A stretch of DNA of 64,000 bases from Kitasatospora albolonga (GTDB taxonomy: Bacteria > Actinomycetota > Actinomycetes > Streptomycetales > Streptomycetaceae), in assembly GCA_002082585.1 (NCBI GenBank), contig CP020563.1:7620001-7684000 (forward strand), in the 5' to 3' direction. Below, one piece after another: positions 27,001 to 36,856 of this stretch. The position numbers and the translations under genes were made by a program. The notes under the pieces were generated by a model that was not told where the DNA came from, ran no database searches, and was given only the letters and a program-made list of their open reading frames with translations. The stretch's first letter is position 1. Each line of letters opens with the position of its first letter.

Positions 27001-30000
27001 CTTCCTCCCCGACGGCGAGGACCGGACCGTCGAGGTGTCGCTCTCTCTGGAGGACGCGGCCTTCACCATCGCCTCGCCCGCCACCGGGGACGACGGCGAA
27101 CCGACCGTCCACGCGAGCGGGATCGTCCGCACTGGGCAGCGCCGCAGGACCGCCGCCCCGCTCGACGCCGCCGCGATCCGCGCCCGTACCGTCCGCCGCC
27201 TCGACGGCCCCGCGTGCTACACCGCGCTGGCCGCGCTCGGCTACCACTACGGGCCCGCCTTCCGGGCCATCGAGGAGGCGTGGATCGGCACCGGGGAGGT
27301 CCTCGCCCGCATCCGCCCGCCCGGGACCGTCGACGCCTCCGGCCACCACCTCCACCCCGTCCTGCTCGACGCCTGCTTCCAGGCGCTGCTGACCCCTCAG
27401 CTCCTCCAGGACCCGGCACCGGGCACCGGGATCAGGCTGCCGCTCTCCCTGGACGAGGTCGCCCTCGAACCCATCGGCGACCGGCCGCTCTGGGTCCACG
27501 CCACGGTCCGCACTGCCGACGCCGACACCACGCTCGGGGACATCGCCCTGTACGGGGACGACGGTGCGCCGCTCGGCCGCATCGAGGGGTTCCGGGCCGC
27601 CGACGTGGAGAAGGCGGCCACCGCCGTCGCCCGGACCACGATCGACTCCTGGCTCGCCGAGACCGTCTGGACGGAGTGCCCGGAGCCGGGGGAGGAGGAC
27701 CCGCTCGCGCCCGGCCCCATAGCAGCCCGGGACCACGGCTGGCTGGTCCTCGCCGACACCCAGGGCGTCGCCGACGCCTTCGCCGCGCTCGCCGCCGCCC
27801 GGGGCGAACGCTGCCACCTGGTGCGCCGGGGGCAGGCGTACGCCGGAGCGGGACCCGACGGCTCGTTCACCGTGGACCCCGGCTCCACCGCCGACCTCGA
27901 GCGCCTCCTCACCGACCTGGACCGGGACGGTGAGCCGTTCCGCGGAGCCGTCCTGCACCTGTGGAACCTCGACCGGCCCTCCCTCGCCGCCTGCGGCCGG
28001 CAGGCCGTCCTGGACCACACGGGCCCGGGGGCGTACTCCCTGATCGCCCTCGCCCGGACCCTGCTCGCCCGGGGCGGAGACGGACGGCTGCACATCGTCA
28101 CCCGGGGCGCCCAGCCCGTCCTGCCCGGCGAGCCCGTCGAACCCCTCGGCGCCCCCGCCTGGGGCGTCGGCCGGGTCCTGCGCCACCAGGAACTCAGCGG
28201 CCACCCCGGCAAGCTGATCGACCTCGACCCCGAACGGCGGCCGGGCCCCGAAGGCGCGCGGGCCGAGGCCGAGGCGCTCCTGCGCGAGGCGCTGACCGAC
28301 GACGAGGAGGAGATCGCCCTGCGCGCGGGAGTCCGCCGCACCAGCCGCCTCCGCCCGGCCGAGGGGCTCACCCGGCCGCTGCCGCTGCGGCTGCGGGCCG
28401 ACGGGAGCTACCTGGTGACCGGCGCCTTCGGCGCACTCGGCCGGCTGCTGTGCCGCACGCTCGTCCGACGCGGGGCCCGCAGGCTCGTCCTGGTGGGGCG
28501 CACGCCGGTGCCCGCCCGGGAGAAGTGGGGCTCCACCGACCCCGCCACCGCCGAGGGCCGGGCCGTCGCCCTCCTCCGCGAGCTGGAGGCGCTCGGCGCC
28601 CAGGCCCACTTGGCCCCCCTCGACATCACCGACGAGGACGCCCTGACCGGCTGGCTCGACGCCTACCGGCGCGGCGGCCACCCGCCCGTGCGCGGGGTGT
28701 TCCACCTCGCCGGACAGGTCCGCGACACCCTCGTCACCGACCTGGACCGGCCCGCCTTCGACGCCGTCCACGACCCCAAGACCGTCGGCGCCCACCTCCT
28801 CCACCGGCATCTGCGGGACGAACCCCTCGAGCACTTCGTCCTCTTCGCCTCGATCGCCTCCCTCCTGACCACCGCGGGACAGACCAACTACGCGGCCGGG
28901 AACGCCTTCCTGGACGCGCTCGCCCACCACCGCCGCGCCCAGGGCCTGCCCGCGCTCAGCCTGGACTGGGGCCCCTGGGCCACCGGGATGATCGAGGAAC
29001 TCGGCCTGGTCGACCACTATCTGCACAGCCGGGGCATGAGCTCCCTGGCCCCCGACGCGGGCATGGCCGTCCTGGAACGCGTCATCGGCCAGGAGCACGC
29101 CCAGCTGGTCGTCGCCACCGTCACCGACTGGACCGCCTTCCTGGCCTGGTACCCGTCCCCGCCCCCGCTCGTCACCGACCTGGCAGCGGCCGCCGCCCCG
29201 CCCCCGGCCGCACAGGGCAACGGCTTCCTCGACACCTTCCGCACCGCCGACGAGGAGACCCGCCGCACCCTGGTCGCGACGCGTTTCGCCGCGCTCGCCG
29301 CCACCGTCCTGCGCACCGGAACGGACCGCATCGACCCCGCCGAGGGCCTCGGCGGGCTCGGCCTGGACTCCCTGCTGGCGATGGAGCTGCGCGCCCGCGT
29401 CCACGCCGAACTGGGCGTCGCCCTGCCCGTGGTCGCCCTGCTCAGCGGTACCCCGGCCGGAGAGCTGGCCGCCCAGCTCCACGACGGACTGGCCGAACTC
29501 GCCTCGGCCGGGGAGGCGGGCTCCGCCGAGGGGGCCGTCGAACTCCACGACGACCCCGCGCGCTACCCGCTGACCCAGAACCAGAAGGCGCTCTGGTTCC
29601 TCAAGCACCTCAACCCCGACGGTTACGCGTACAACATCGGCGGAGCCGTCGAGGTGAACGTCGCCCTCGAACCGGACCTGATGTTCGAGGCCGTCCGCCG
29701 CCTCATCGCCCGCCACCCCGCCCTGCGCACCAACTTCCTGCTGGAGGACGGCCGGGCCGTCCAGCGGGTCTCCGAGGACACCGAGCCCGACCTCGCCCTC
29801 TTCGACGTCCAGGGCGAGGAGTGGGAGACCATCCACGCCACCATCGTCGCCGAGTACCGCAAGCCCTACGACCTCGCCCACGACCCCCTGGTCCGCTTCC
29901 GCCTCTTCAAGCGCGGACACGACCGCTGGATCATCATGAAGGCCGTCCACCACATCGTCTCGGACGCCATCTCCACGTTCACCTTCATCGAGGAACTCTT

Positions 30001-33000
30001 CCAGGTGTACGAGGCCCTGCGGCAGGGCCGGGAGCCCCAACTGCCGCCCGTGGAAGCCCGCTACCTCGACTTCCTCAACCAGCAGAACACCTTCCTCGCC
30101 GGACGCGAGGCCGCCGGGATGCTCGACTACTGGCGCTCCCACCTCCCCGCCGAGGTCCCGCTCCTCGACCTCCCCACCGACAGACCCCGCCCGGCCGTCC
30201 AGACCCACAACGGGGCCTCCGAATTCTTCGTGCTCGACGCCGCACTCAGCGCCCGCGTCCACGCCCTGGCCCGCACCCATCACGTCACCCCGTTCATGGT
30301 GCTGCTCAGCGCCTACTACCTGCTGCTCCACCGCTACTCCGGGCAGGACCACATCGTCGTCGGCTCCCCGGTGACCGGCCGCACCCGGCAGGACTTCGCC
30401 TCCGTCTACGGCTACTTCGTCAACCCGCTCCCGCTCCACGCCGACCTCACCGGCGACCCGAGCGTCGCGGAACTCCTGGAGCAGGTCCGCCGGACCGTCC
30501 TCGGCGGCCTGGACAACCAGGAGTACCCGTTCGTCCTCCTCGTCGACGAACTCGGCCTCCAGCACGACCCCAGCCGCTCGGCCGTCTTCCAGGCGATGTT
30601 CATCCTCCTCACCCACAAGGTCGCCACCGAGCAGTACGGCTACCGGCTGGAGTACATCGAACTGCCCGAGGAGGAAGGCCAGTTCGACATCACACTCTCC
30701 GCGTACGAGGACGAGGCGGAGCACCGCTTCCACTGCGTCCTCAAGTACAACACCGACCTCTTCCTCCCACAGACCATGCGCCGCATGGCCGCCCACTACA
30801 CGCACCTGCTCGACCACATGACCCGGGCGCCCGGCGAACACCCCGTCTCCCGGCTGGAGATGCTCGAGGAACGCGAGCGCGAACAGCTGGTGGGGGAGTG
30901 GAGCCGACCGGCCCTGCCCCCGGCCGCCGCGGACGCGCCGTTCATCCCGGTCCATGAACTGATCGGCCGGGCCGCCACCGCCCACCCCGCGTCCGTCGCC
31001 GTGACCGTGCCGCTCCCCGGCGGCGGCGCACGGACACTGACCTACGGGGAGCTGGAGCGCCGGGCCACCGAAACCGCCGCCCGGCTGCGCGCCCTGGGCG
31101 TCGGATGCGGCTCGGTGGTCGTCGTCCGCCTGGACAAGTCGCCGGAGCTCATCACCACCCTGCTCGCCGTGCTCAAGGCAGGCGGCGCCTATCTGCCGCT
31201 CCGCCCCGACCAGCCCGCCGACCGCGTCGCCCACCTCGTCCGGGCCACCGGAGCGGCCCTGGTCGTCGTCGCCGACGAGGCCGGGCGCGAGGGCACCGCG
31301 GCGCTGCCCGTCATCACCCTGACCCTGGACGCCCTGCACGCCACCGAGCCGCACCCGGACGGCCCCCGGCCGGACACGGACCCGGACTCGACGGCGTACG
31401 TCATCACCACCTCCGGCTCCACCGGCCGCCCCAAGGCCGTCCGGGTCAGCCACCGCAACCTCGCCTCCGCGTACGGGGCGTGGCGCCACGCGTACCGGCT
31501 GGAGACGGACGTCCGGACGCACCTCCAGATGGCCGAGCCGTCGTTCGACGTGTTCACCGGCGACCTGGTCCGGGCGCTCTGCTCGGGCGGCACCCTCGTC
31601 CTGGCCGACCGGGATCTGCTCTTCGACACCACCCGCCTGTACCGGACGATGCGTCAGGAACGGGTCGAATGCGCAGAGTTCGTACCCGCCGTCGTGCGCG
31701 GGCTGATGGACCACTGCACCCGGGAAGGGCTCCGGCTGGACTTCCTGCGGCTGCTGGTGGTGGGCTCGGATGCCTGGAAGGTGGCAGAGTACCGGCGGCT
31801 GGGCGAGCTGTGCGGCCCCGCCACCCGGCTCGTCAACTCCTACGGCCTCACCGAGGCGACCATCGACAGCGCCTACTTCGAAGGCCCCGTCGACGACCTG
31901 GAACCGGGCCTGATGGTCCCGATCGGCCGCCCCCTGCCCAACAGCACCCTCCACATCCTCGACACCCACGGCGAACCCGTCCCGCCGGGAGTCCCCGGCG
32001 AACTCTGGATCGGCGGCGACGGCGTCGCGCTCGGCTACGCCGGAGACCCCGGGCAGACGGCGGACCGCTTCGTCACCCGTACGCTCGGCAGAGGACCGGA
32101 CGCCCGGCCCGAACGGCTGTACCGCACCGGCGACTTCGCCCGCTGGGACGCCCACGGCCGGGTCCACCTGCTGGGCCGCGCCGACGGCCAGGTCAAACTG
32201 CGCGGCCACCGCATCGAGCTCGGCGAGATCGAGGCCCGGCTCGCCCAGTGGCCCCCGCTCGCCCGCGCCGTCGTCACCGTCACCGAGGGCGCCGGGGGAG
32301 AGGCCGCGCTCTGCGCCTACTGCGTACCGGCACCCGGCGCCGCGCTCGACCGGCGGGCCCTGCGCCGCCATCTGGCCGCCGCGCTGCCCTCGTACATGAT
32401 CCCCTCGTACGTCGTCGAACTGCCCGCCCTGCCGCTCACCGCCAACGGCAAGGTCGACACCGCCGCCCTCCCCGCACCCCGGGCCGAGACCGGCGAACGC
32501 CCCCACGAGGAGCCGGTGACGCTCTACGAGATCAGCGTGGCCCGGCACTGGAAAACGCTGCTCGGCCTCGAACAGGTCGGCCTGGCGGACGACTTCTTCG
32601 AGATCGGCGGCTCCTCCATCAAGCTCATCGAGCTCCTCCACCACCTGCGGACCGAGTTCGGCGTCAGCGTTCCCGTCAGCCGCCTCTACCAGGTCACCAC
32701 CCTCCATGGCATGGCCGCCACCGTGGCGGACGTCCTGCACAGCACCGGCACCGACGAACTGCCCTACCTGACCTTCAACTCCGGCCAGACCCCGCCCCTC
32801 TTCTGCTTCCCGCCCGCGGGCGGTCACGGGCTCGTCTACCGGGGCCTCGCCGCCCAGCTCCCGGAGTACACCGTCATCGGCTTCAACTACCTGCCGGGCG
32901 ACGACAAGGTGACCCGGTACGCCGACCTCGTCGAGGCCGCCCGGCCCGAAGGGGCATGCCTGCTCCTCGGCTACTCCCTCGGCGGCAACCTCGCCTTCGA

Positions 33001-33445
33001 GACGGCGAAGGAGCTGGAGCGGCGCGGACGGCGGGTGGGCCACATCGTCGTCCTCGACTCCCGCCGCATCATGGAGCGTTACGAGCCCGGGGACGAGGGA
33101 ATCCGCGCCTTCGAGGCCGAACTCGCCGACCACCTGCGCAAACACACCGGGTCCGAGGCCGTCACCCGCGAAACCCTCGCCCACGCCGCCGAGTACCTCA
33201 CCTTCTGCGGCCGCACCCCCAACACCGGAACGGTCGCCGCACCGGTCACGGTCATCACCGACGAGGAGAAGACCGCCCTGTACGCCGTCGGCGAGCACGG
33301 CGCCTGGCACGGCGCCTCCACCGGCACCACCGTCGTCCTGCGCGGCTCCGGAATCCACGCCGACATGCTCGACCCCAAGCATCTGGCCCGCAACGCTGCC
33401 CTGGTCCGCACCGCGCTGACAGGAGGCACGGCCCATGGCGGCTGA
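24077..33445 (+). CDS. ftdB: Iterative hybrid PKS-NRPS of polycyclic tetramate macrolactam synthesis
   Basis: This 3122-residue protein has domains in the order KS (about 12-440; Cys184 in DTACSSS, His319, His359), AT (545-840; Ser636 in GHSTGE), DH (900-1170; His934, Asp1098), KR (1440-1630; NADP site GAFGALG, Tyr1605), ACP (1730-1800; Ser1765 in GLDSL), C (1830-2260; HHIVSDA, His1959, Asp1963), A (2290-2780), PCP (2815-2888; Ser2847 in GGSSI) and TE (2902-3110; Ser2967 in GYSLGG). It has no ER or MT. In known PTM clusters this enzyme makes two polyenes and joins them to the two amino groups of ornithine, then the TE forms the tetramic acid. By core-motif alignment the A pocket reads D-V-G-E-V-G-S-I-D, one change from the published ornithine code DVGEIGSID. 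The ATG has GAGGAG upstream. Codon 9 is TTA. Confidence 0.95.
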   Translation: MADADNRALRNKVAIIGMGCRLPGGASDHRTFWRNLMAGKDCITPTPPDRYDVTTLGSRFREKPGRLVGGRGGYIDGFDEFDPAFFGISPREADHMDPQQRKLLEVAWETLEDGGQRPADLAGRNVAVYVGAFTLDYKILQFADLGFTSLAAHTATGTMMTMVSNRISYCFDFRGPSLSVDTACSSSLVAVHLACRALDSGESDLALAGGTLLNLAPQYTIAETKGGFLSPGGRSRTFDADADGYVRAEGVGLVALKRLEDAVRDGDRVHAVILGSGVNQDGHTNGITVPNPDAQVALIRRVCAEAGITPGELQYMEAHGTSTPVGDPIEAGALARALAVGRRPGARAYVGSVKTNIGHTESAAGIAGLIKTVLCLKHRHIPPHINLERLNPAIDQATLPYEIPTRPTPWPEHDGPARAGVNSFGFGGTNAHVVLEEAPAPAREAEASEERAWSILPLSARHPDALPELAAGIRGELAGENGPAVALPDLGHTLAHRRQHLPHRLSVVYSSRASLDEALAAHQRGEPHPRVVQERSRDAEARRLVWVFTGMGPQWWGMGRQLLDSEPVFREAVTQCDRALREFADWSLIEELSAGEATSRMGETWLAQPANFALQVGLAALWRAYGVRPDAVVGHSTGEIAAFYEAGVYSLRDAARIAVHRSRLQQTLAGTGTMLAVALTEDEAERRVRPYRDRVSVAAVNSPTSITLAGDADALALLAEELRAERLFAKFLTVQVPYHSVGMERIKDQLLTSLAPLAPRPARLPLYLTGAEGRARGPELDAAYWWKNVRDRVRFRAAVDRLAHDGHQLFLEIGPHPVLGHAVRECLETTGAPGLTLPSIRRQEPESERFALSLASLHNLGADIAWDALQPTGRPVTLPRHPFRRDRHWTEPRAVAQVRLGHLDHPLLGRRTDRAEPAWQARLDTESLPYLADHRIQDTVVFPAAGYIEMATQAALRLTGATTAVLAGIDLRRALFLPDGEDRTVEVSLSLEDAAFTIASPATGDDGEPTVHASGIVRTGQRRRTAAPLDAAAIRARTVRRLDGPACYTALAALGYHYGPAFRAIEEAWIGTGEVLARIRPPGTVDASGHHLHPVLLDACFQALLTPQLLQDPAPGTGIRLPLSLDEVALEPIGDRPLWVHATVRTADADTTLGDIALYGDDGAPLGRIEGFRAADVEKAATAVARTTIDSWLAETVWTECPEPGEEDPLAPGPIAARDHGWLVLADTQGVADAFAALAAARGERCHLVRRGQAYAGAGPDGSFTVDPGSTADLERLLTDLDRDGEPFRGAVLHLWNLDRPSLAACGRQAVLDHTGPGAYSLIALARTLLARGGDGRLHIVTRGAQPVLPGEPVEPLGAPAWGVGRVLRHQELSGHPGKLIDLDPERRPGPEGARAEAEALLREALTDDEEEIALRAGVRRTSRLRPAEGLTRPLPLRLRADGSYLVTGAFGALGRLLCRTLVRRGARRLVLVGRTPVPAREKWGSTDPATAEGRAVALLRELEALGAQAHLAPLDITDEDALTGWLDAYRRGGHPPVRGVFHLAGQVRDTLVTDLDRPAFDAVHDPKTVGAHLLHRHLRDEPLEHFVLFASIASLLTTAGQTNYAAGNAFLDALAHHRRAQGLPALSLDWGPWATGMIEELGLVDHYLHSRGMSSLAPDAGMAVLERVIGQEHAQLVVATVTDWTAFLAWYPSPPPLVTDLAAAAAPPPAAQGNGFLDTFRTADEETRRTLVATRFAALAATVLRTGTDRIDPAEGLGGLGLDSLLAMELRARVHAELGVALPVVALLSGTPAGELAAQLHDGLAELASAGEAGSAEGAVELHDDPARYPLTQNQKALWFLKHLNPDGYAYNIGGAVEVNVALEPDLMFEAVRRLIARHPALRTNFLLEDGRAVQRVSEDTEPDLALFDVQGEEWETIHATIVAEYRKPYDLAHDPLVRFRLFKRGHDRWIIMKAVHHIVSDAISTFTFIEELFQVYEALRQGREPQLPPVEARYLDFLNQQNTFLAGREAAGMLDYWRSHLPAEVPLLDLPTDRPRPAVQTHNGASEFFVLDAALSARVHALARTHHVTPFMVLLSAYYLLLHRYSGQDHIVVGSPVTGRTRQDFASVYGYFVNPLPLHADLTGDPSVAELLEQVRRTVLGGLDNQEYPFVLLVDELGLQHDPSRSAVFQAMFILLTHKVATEQYGYRLEYIELPEEEGQFDITLSAYEDEAEHRFHCVLKYNTDLFLPQTMRRMAAHYTHLLDHMTRAPGEHPVSRLEMLEEREREQLVGEWSRPALPPAAADAPFIPVHELIGRAATAHPASVAVTVPLPGGGARTLTYGELERRATETAARLRALGVGCGSVVVVRLDKSPELITTLLAVLKAGGAYLPLRPDQPADRVAHLVRATGAALVVVADEAGREGTAALPVITLTLDALHATEPHPDGPRPDTDPDSTAYVITTSGSTGRPKAVRVSHRNLASAYGAWRHAYRLETDVRTHLQMAEPSFDVFTGDLVRALCSGGTLVLADRDLLFDTTRLYRTMRQERVECAEFVPAVVRGLMDHCTREGLRLDFLRLLVVGSDAWKVAEYRRLGELCGPATRLVNSYGLTEATIDSAYFEGPVDDLEPGLMVPIGRPLPNSTLHILDTHGEPVPPGVPGELWIGGDGVALGYAGDPGQTADRFVTRTLGRGPDARPERLYRTGDFARWDAHGRVHLLGRADGQVKLRGHRIELGEIEARLAQWPPLARAVVTVTEGAGGEAALCAYCVPAPGAALDRRALRRHLAAALPSYMIPSYVVELPALPLTANGKVDTAALPAPRAETGERPHEEPVTLYEISVARHWKTLLGLEQVGLADDFFEIGGSSIKLIELLHHLRTEFGVSVPVSRLYQVTTLHGMAATVADVLHSTGTDELPYLTFNSGQTPPLFCFPPAGGHGLVYRGLAAQLPEYTVIGFNYLPGDDKVTRYADLVEAARPEGACLLLGYSLGGNLAFETAKELERRGRRVGHIVVLDSRRIMERYEPGDEGIRAFEAELADHLRKHTGSEAVTRETLAHAAEYLTFCGRTPNTGTVAAPVTVITDEEKTALYAVGEHGAWHGASTGTTVVLRGSGIHADMLDPKHLARNAALVRTALTGGTAHGG

Positions 33446-35132
33446 CACCACCCTCCAGAAGGACACGGCCGACGACTGGGGCAGCCGCGAGCGCACCCCC
33501 GGCACCCCGCCCCGCGTCATCGTCATCGGCGCGGGCGTGGCCGGCCTCTCCACCGGCTGCTACGCGCAGATGAGCGGAGCCAGGACCCGCGTCTTCGAGA
33601 AGCACGTGCTGCCCGGCGGCTGCTGCACCGCCTGGTCCCGCGACGGCTACCTCTTCGACTACTGCATCGAATGGCTCATCGGCACCGCGCCCGGCAACAA
33701 CGCCCACCAGGTCTGGCGCGAACTGGGCGCGCTCGACGGCAAGACCGTCACCAACTTCGAGCTGTTCAACAAGGTCGAGGACGAGAGCGGCCGTTCGGTC
33801 ACCTTCTACAACGACCCCGACCGGCTGGAGGCGCACCTGCTGGCCCTCTCACCCGCCGACGCCCCCCTGATCCGGGCCTTCACCCGCGATCTGCGGCGGT
33901 TCATCGCCATCGAGCTGTACCCGTTCCTGACCGCGCCCGCCCTGCGGACCGTACGGGAACGGGCGGCGACCCTGCGCACGGTGCTGCCGGCCTTCCGGCT
34001 GTTCTGGCGGACGGCCGCCACCCCGATGGCGGCCTTCGCCGACAGGTTCCAGGACCCGCTGCTGCGCCGGGCCTTCCGCAACATCTTCTTCCAGGACCCG
34101 GAGGGCTTCCCGCTCCTGCCCTACCTCTTCAACATGGCGGCGGCCCACCACCTCAACGCCGGTTTCCCGCAAGGCGGTTCGCTCGGTCTCTCGCGCTCGA
34201 TCGAGGACCGCTACCTCGGCCTGGGCGGGACCGTCACCTACCGGGCCCGCACCGAGCAGATCCTGGTGGAGAACGACCGCGCGATCGGTATCGAACTCCG
34301 CAACGGCAGAAGGTACTTCGCCGAGCACATCGTCTCCGCCTGCGACGGCCGCACCACCGTGTACGGGCTGCTCGGCGGCCGGTACACCGGACCCCGGATC
34401 GACAAGCTCTACACCGACCTCCTCCAGCGCCCCGGCACCCTCTTCCCGGCCGTCGTCTCCGCCTTCGTCGGCCTGCGCGGCGACTTCGACCCGGCGGAAG
34501 CCCACAGCACCACCCACCTCCTGACCGACGAGGACGGGAAACGGCTCCCCGGCGCCCTCCAGAACAGCCTGGTCGTCCAGGACCGCTCCCGCTACTCCGA
34601 GGGCTTCGCACCCCCGGGCCGCTCCGTCCTGCACTGCACCTACTTCAGCGACTACGCCTCCTGGAAGGAGCTGCGCACCAGGAACCGCAAGGAGTACCGG
34701 GCGCGCAAGCAGGAGGTCGCCGACTTCGTCCGCACCTTCCTGGAACGCCGGTTCCCGGGCATCACCGACCGCATCGACCTCGTCGACGTGGCCACGCCCG
34801 CCACCACGCACCGCTACACCGGCAACCACAACGGCTCCATCCTCGCCTGGAAGGCGTTCTCCGACGCCGACGACATCTCCGCCCGACTGGTCGGCAAGGA
34901 CCGGATGCGGCTGCCAGGACTGAGCGGCTTCTCCATGGCCGGGCAGTGGGCCGGCATGGGGGGACTGATCCGCGCCGCCTCCACCGGCCGCTTCGCGACC
35001 CAGTACCTCTGCCGTGAACTCGGCCTGGAATTCCGGGCGTGGGAGAGCCCGGGCAGCGATCCCTGGCACCCCGGAAAGCTGGGCGAGCTGCCCCGGCTCG
35101 ACCGGTGGTCGGCACGGGAGGACACCCGTTGA
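33435..35132 (+). CDS. ftdC: PTM FAD-dependent oxidoreductase, phytoene desaturase family (first)
   Basis: This 565-residue protein starts with an FAD dinucleotide-binding motif, VIVIGAGVAGLSTGCY (about residues 24-39), and has LPGGCCTAW and a C-terminal FSMAGQWAGMGGLIRAASTGR that closes the FAD site, as in CrtI-type flavoenzymes. In PTM clusters the phytoene desaturase-like enzymes catalyse reductive carbocyclisation of the polyene, giving the outer rings. The ATG at 33435 lies 11 bases inside the PKS-NRPS coding end with AGGAGG just upstream, so the two are tightly coupled. It is paralogous to the next gene. Confidence 0.9.
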   Translation: MAADTTLQKDTADDWGSRERTPGTPPRVIVIGAGVAGLSTGCYAQMSGARTRVFEKHVLPGGCCTAWSRDGYLFDYCIEWLIGTAPGNNAHQVWRELGALDGKTVTNFELFNKVEDESGRSVTFYNDPDRLEAHLLALSPADAPLIRAFTRDLRRFIAIELYPFLTAPALRTVRERAATLRTVLPAFRLFWRTAATPMAAFADRFQDPLLRRAFRNIFFQDPEGFPLLPYLFNMAAAHHLNAGFPQGGSLGLSRSIEDRYLGLGGTVTYRARTEQILVENDRAIGIELRNGRRYFAEHIVSACDGRTTVYGLLGGRYTGPRIDKLYTDLLQRPGTLFPAVVSAFVGLRGDFDPAEAHSTTHLLTDEDGKRLPGALQNSLVVQDRSRYSEGFAPPGRSVLHCTYFSDYASWKELRTRNRKEYRARKQEVADFVRTFLERRFPGITDRIDLVDVATPATTHRYTGNHNGSILAWKAFSDADDISARLVGKDRMRLPGLSGFSMAGQWAGMGGLIRAASTGRFATQYLCRELGLEFRAWESPGSDPWHPGKLGELPRLDRWSAREDTR

Positions 35133-36856
35133 TGAACGGCAGGACCCGTAACGCCCCCCGCGGGCCCAGGGAATCGATGATCATCATCGGCGCCGGTCTC
35201 GGCGGCCTCTCCACCGGCTGCTACGCGCGGATGAACGGCTACCGCACCCACATCCTGGAGATGCACGAACTGCCCGGCGGCTGCTGCACCGCCTGGGACC
35301 GCGGCGGCTTCACCCTGGACGCCTGCGTCAGCTGGCTCCTCGGCAGCGGCCCCGGCAACGAGATGCACCAGATCTGGCTGGAGCTGGGCGCGTTGCAGGG
35401 CAAGGAGATCCGCCACTTCGACGTGTTCAACATCGTGCGCGGACAGGACGGGCGGGCCGTCCACTTCTACTCCGACCCGGACCGGCTGGAGGCCCACCTC
35501 ATCGGGATCTCGCCCGCCGACGCCCGTACCGTACGCAGGTTCTGCGCCCAACTCCGCAGCTTCCGCAGGGCCCTTGCCGTCTACCCCTTCCTCAAGCCCG
35601 TGGGTCTGATGGGCCGGGTGGAGCGCTGGCGGATGCTCGCCTCGTTCCTCCCGTACGTCAACGCCGTACGCACCACGATCACGGTCCTGATGACCGAGTA
35701 CTCCGCGAAGTTCAAGGACCCGCTCCTGCGGGAGGCGTTCAACTTCATCCTGTACGAGAAGCACCCCAACTTCCCCGTCCTCCCCTTCCACTTCCAGCTC
35801 GCCTCGCACGCCAACCTCTCCGCGGGCGTCCCCGAGGGCGGCTCCCTCGGCCTCGCCCGGTCGATCGAGGCCCGCTACCGCAGGCTCGGCGGAGAGGTCT
35901 CGTACAACACGAAGGTCGAGACGGTGATCGTCGAGGACGACCACGCGGTGGGCGTCCGGCTCAGCGACGGACGGGAACTGCGCGCCGACATCGTCGTGTC
36001 GGCCTGCGACGGTTACACCACGGCCATGAAGTTCCTCGGGGGGAAATACCTCGGCGAGGAGTACCGCAAGCTCTACACCGAGACCATCCACGAACCCGGC
36101 ATGGTCTTCCCCGGCTACTTCACCCTCTTCCTCGGCCTCTCCCGCCCCTTCCCCGAAGGGGACCCCTGCACGACGTACCTGCTCGACGACGCGACGGCCG
36201 CCGAGCTCACCGGCATCCGCCACGCCAGCGTCAACGTCCAGTTCCGCAGCCGCCATTACCCCGAACTCTCCCCGGACGGCACCACCGTCGTCTACGCCAC
36301 CTACTTCTGCGACATCGCCCCCTGGCGGGCCCTGGACGAAGGCCCCGAACAGATCACCCGCACCCGGGGCGGCCAGGAGCTGCACACCCTGCCCGTCCGG
36401 CACGGGCGCGGCTACTACGCGGCCAAACGGCGGGCCCGCGAGGCGCTTGTCGGCTTCCTGGAGCAGCGCTTCCCGGGCCTGCGCGACGCCATCGTCGTAC
36501 GGGACGTCTCCAGCCCCCTCACCCAGGTCCGCTACACCGGCAACCACGACGGTACGGTGCTGGGCTGGCAGCCGTTCGTGGAGAGCGGCGAGACCCTCGA
36601 AGAGCTGGTCAAGAAGCACGGCCCCGGGCTGCCCGGTCTCGCCGACTTCTACCAGTCCGGTGTCTGGGCCACCACCGGCGGGCTGATCCGGGCCGCCGCC
36701 GCCGGACGCCACGTCATGCAGTTCATCTGCCGTGACGACGGCAGGGAGTTCACCGCGTCGGTCGACCGCACCGCGCCCCCGCCGACCCACCGCGTCATCC
36801 CCGTACCGGCCGGGCGCGGGGCCACCCCCGCAACGACGACAGGGAAGAGTTCATGA
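35132..36856 (+). CDS. ftdD: PTM FAD-dependent oxidoreductase, phytoene desaturase family (second)
   Basis: This 574-residue protein is a paralogue of the preceding one, with FAD-binding motif MIIIGAGLGGLSTGCYARM (about residues 16-34), the shared LPGGCCTAW and the C-terminal SGVWATTGGLIRAAAAGR. Having two such enzymes agrees with PTM clusters that make 5/5 or 5/5/6 ring systems; the two usually divide the first and second ring closure between them. It starts at the ATG in the overlap TGATG, one base shared with the stop of the previous gene. Which ring each enzyme forms cannot be told from sequence. Confidence 0.9.
   Translation: MNGRTRNAPRGPRESMIIIGAGLGGLSTGCYARMNGYRTHILEMHELPGGCCTAWDRGGFTLDACVSWLLGSGPGNEMHQIWLELGALQGKEIRHFDVFNIVRGQDGRAVHFYSDPDRLEAHLIGISPADARTVRRFCAQLRSFRRALAVYPFLKPVGLMGRVERWRMLASFLPYVNAVRTTITVLMTEYSAKFKDPLLREAFNFILYEKHPNFPVLPFHFQLASHANLSAGVPEGGSLGLARSIEARYRRLGGEVSYNTKVETVIVEDDHAVGVRLSDGRELRADIVVSACDGYTTAMKFLGGKYLGEEYRKLYTETIHEPGMVFPGYFTLFLGLSRPFPEGDPCTTYLLDDATAAELTGIRHASVNVQFRSRHYPELSPDGTTVVYATYFCDIAPWRALDEGPEQITRTRGGQELHTLPVRHGRGYYAAKRRAREALVGFLEQRFPGLRDAIVVRDVSSPLTQVRYTGNHDGTVLGWQPFVESGETLEELVKKHGPGLPGLADFYQSGVWATTGGLIRAAAAGRHVMQFICRDDGREFTASVDRTAPPPTHRVIPVPAGRGATPATTTGKSS

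Noticed and set aside
26333..33553. A 2406-residue open frame on the minus strand
   Set aside because: It is the mirror of the PKS-NRPS gene. High GC keeps the opposite strand open; its product is low complexity without domains.
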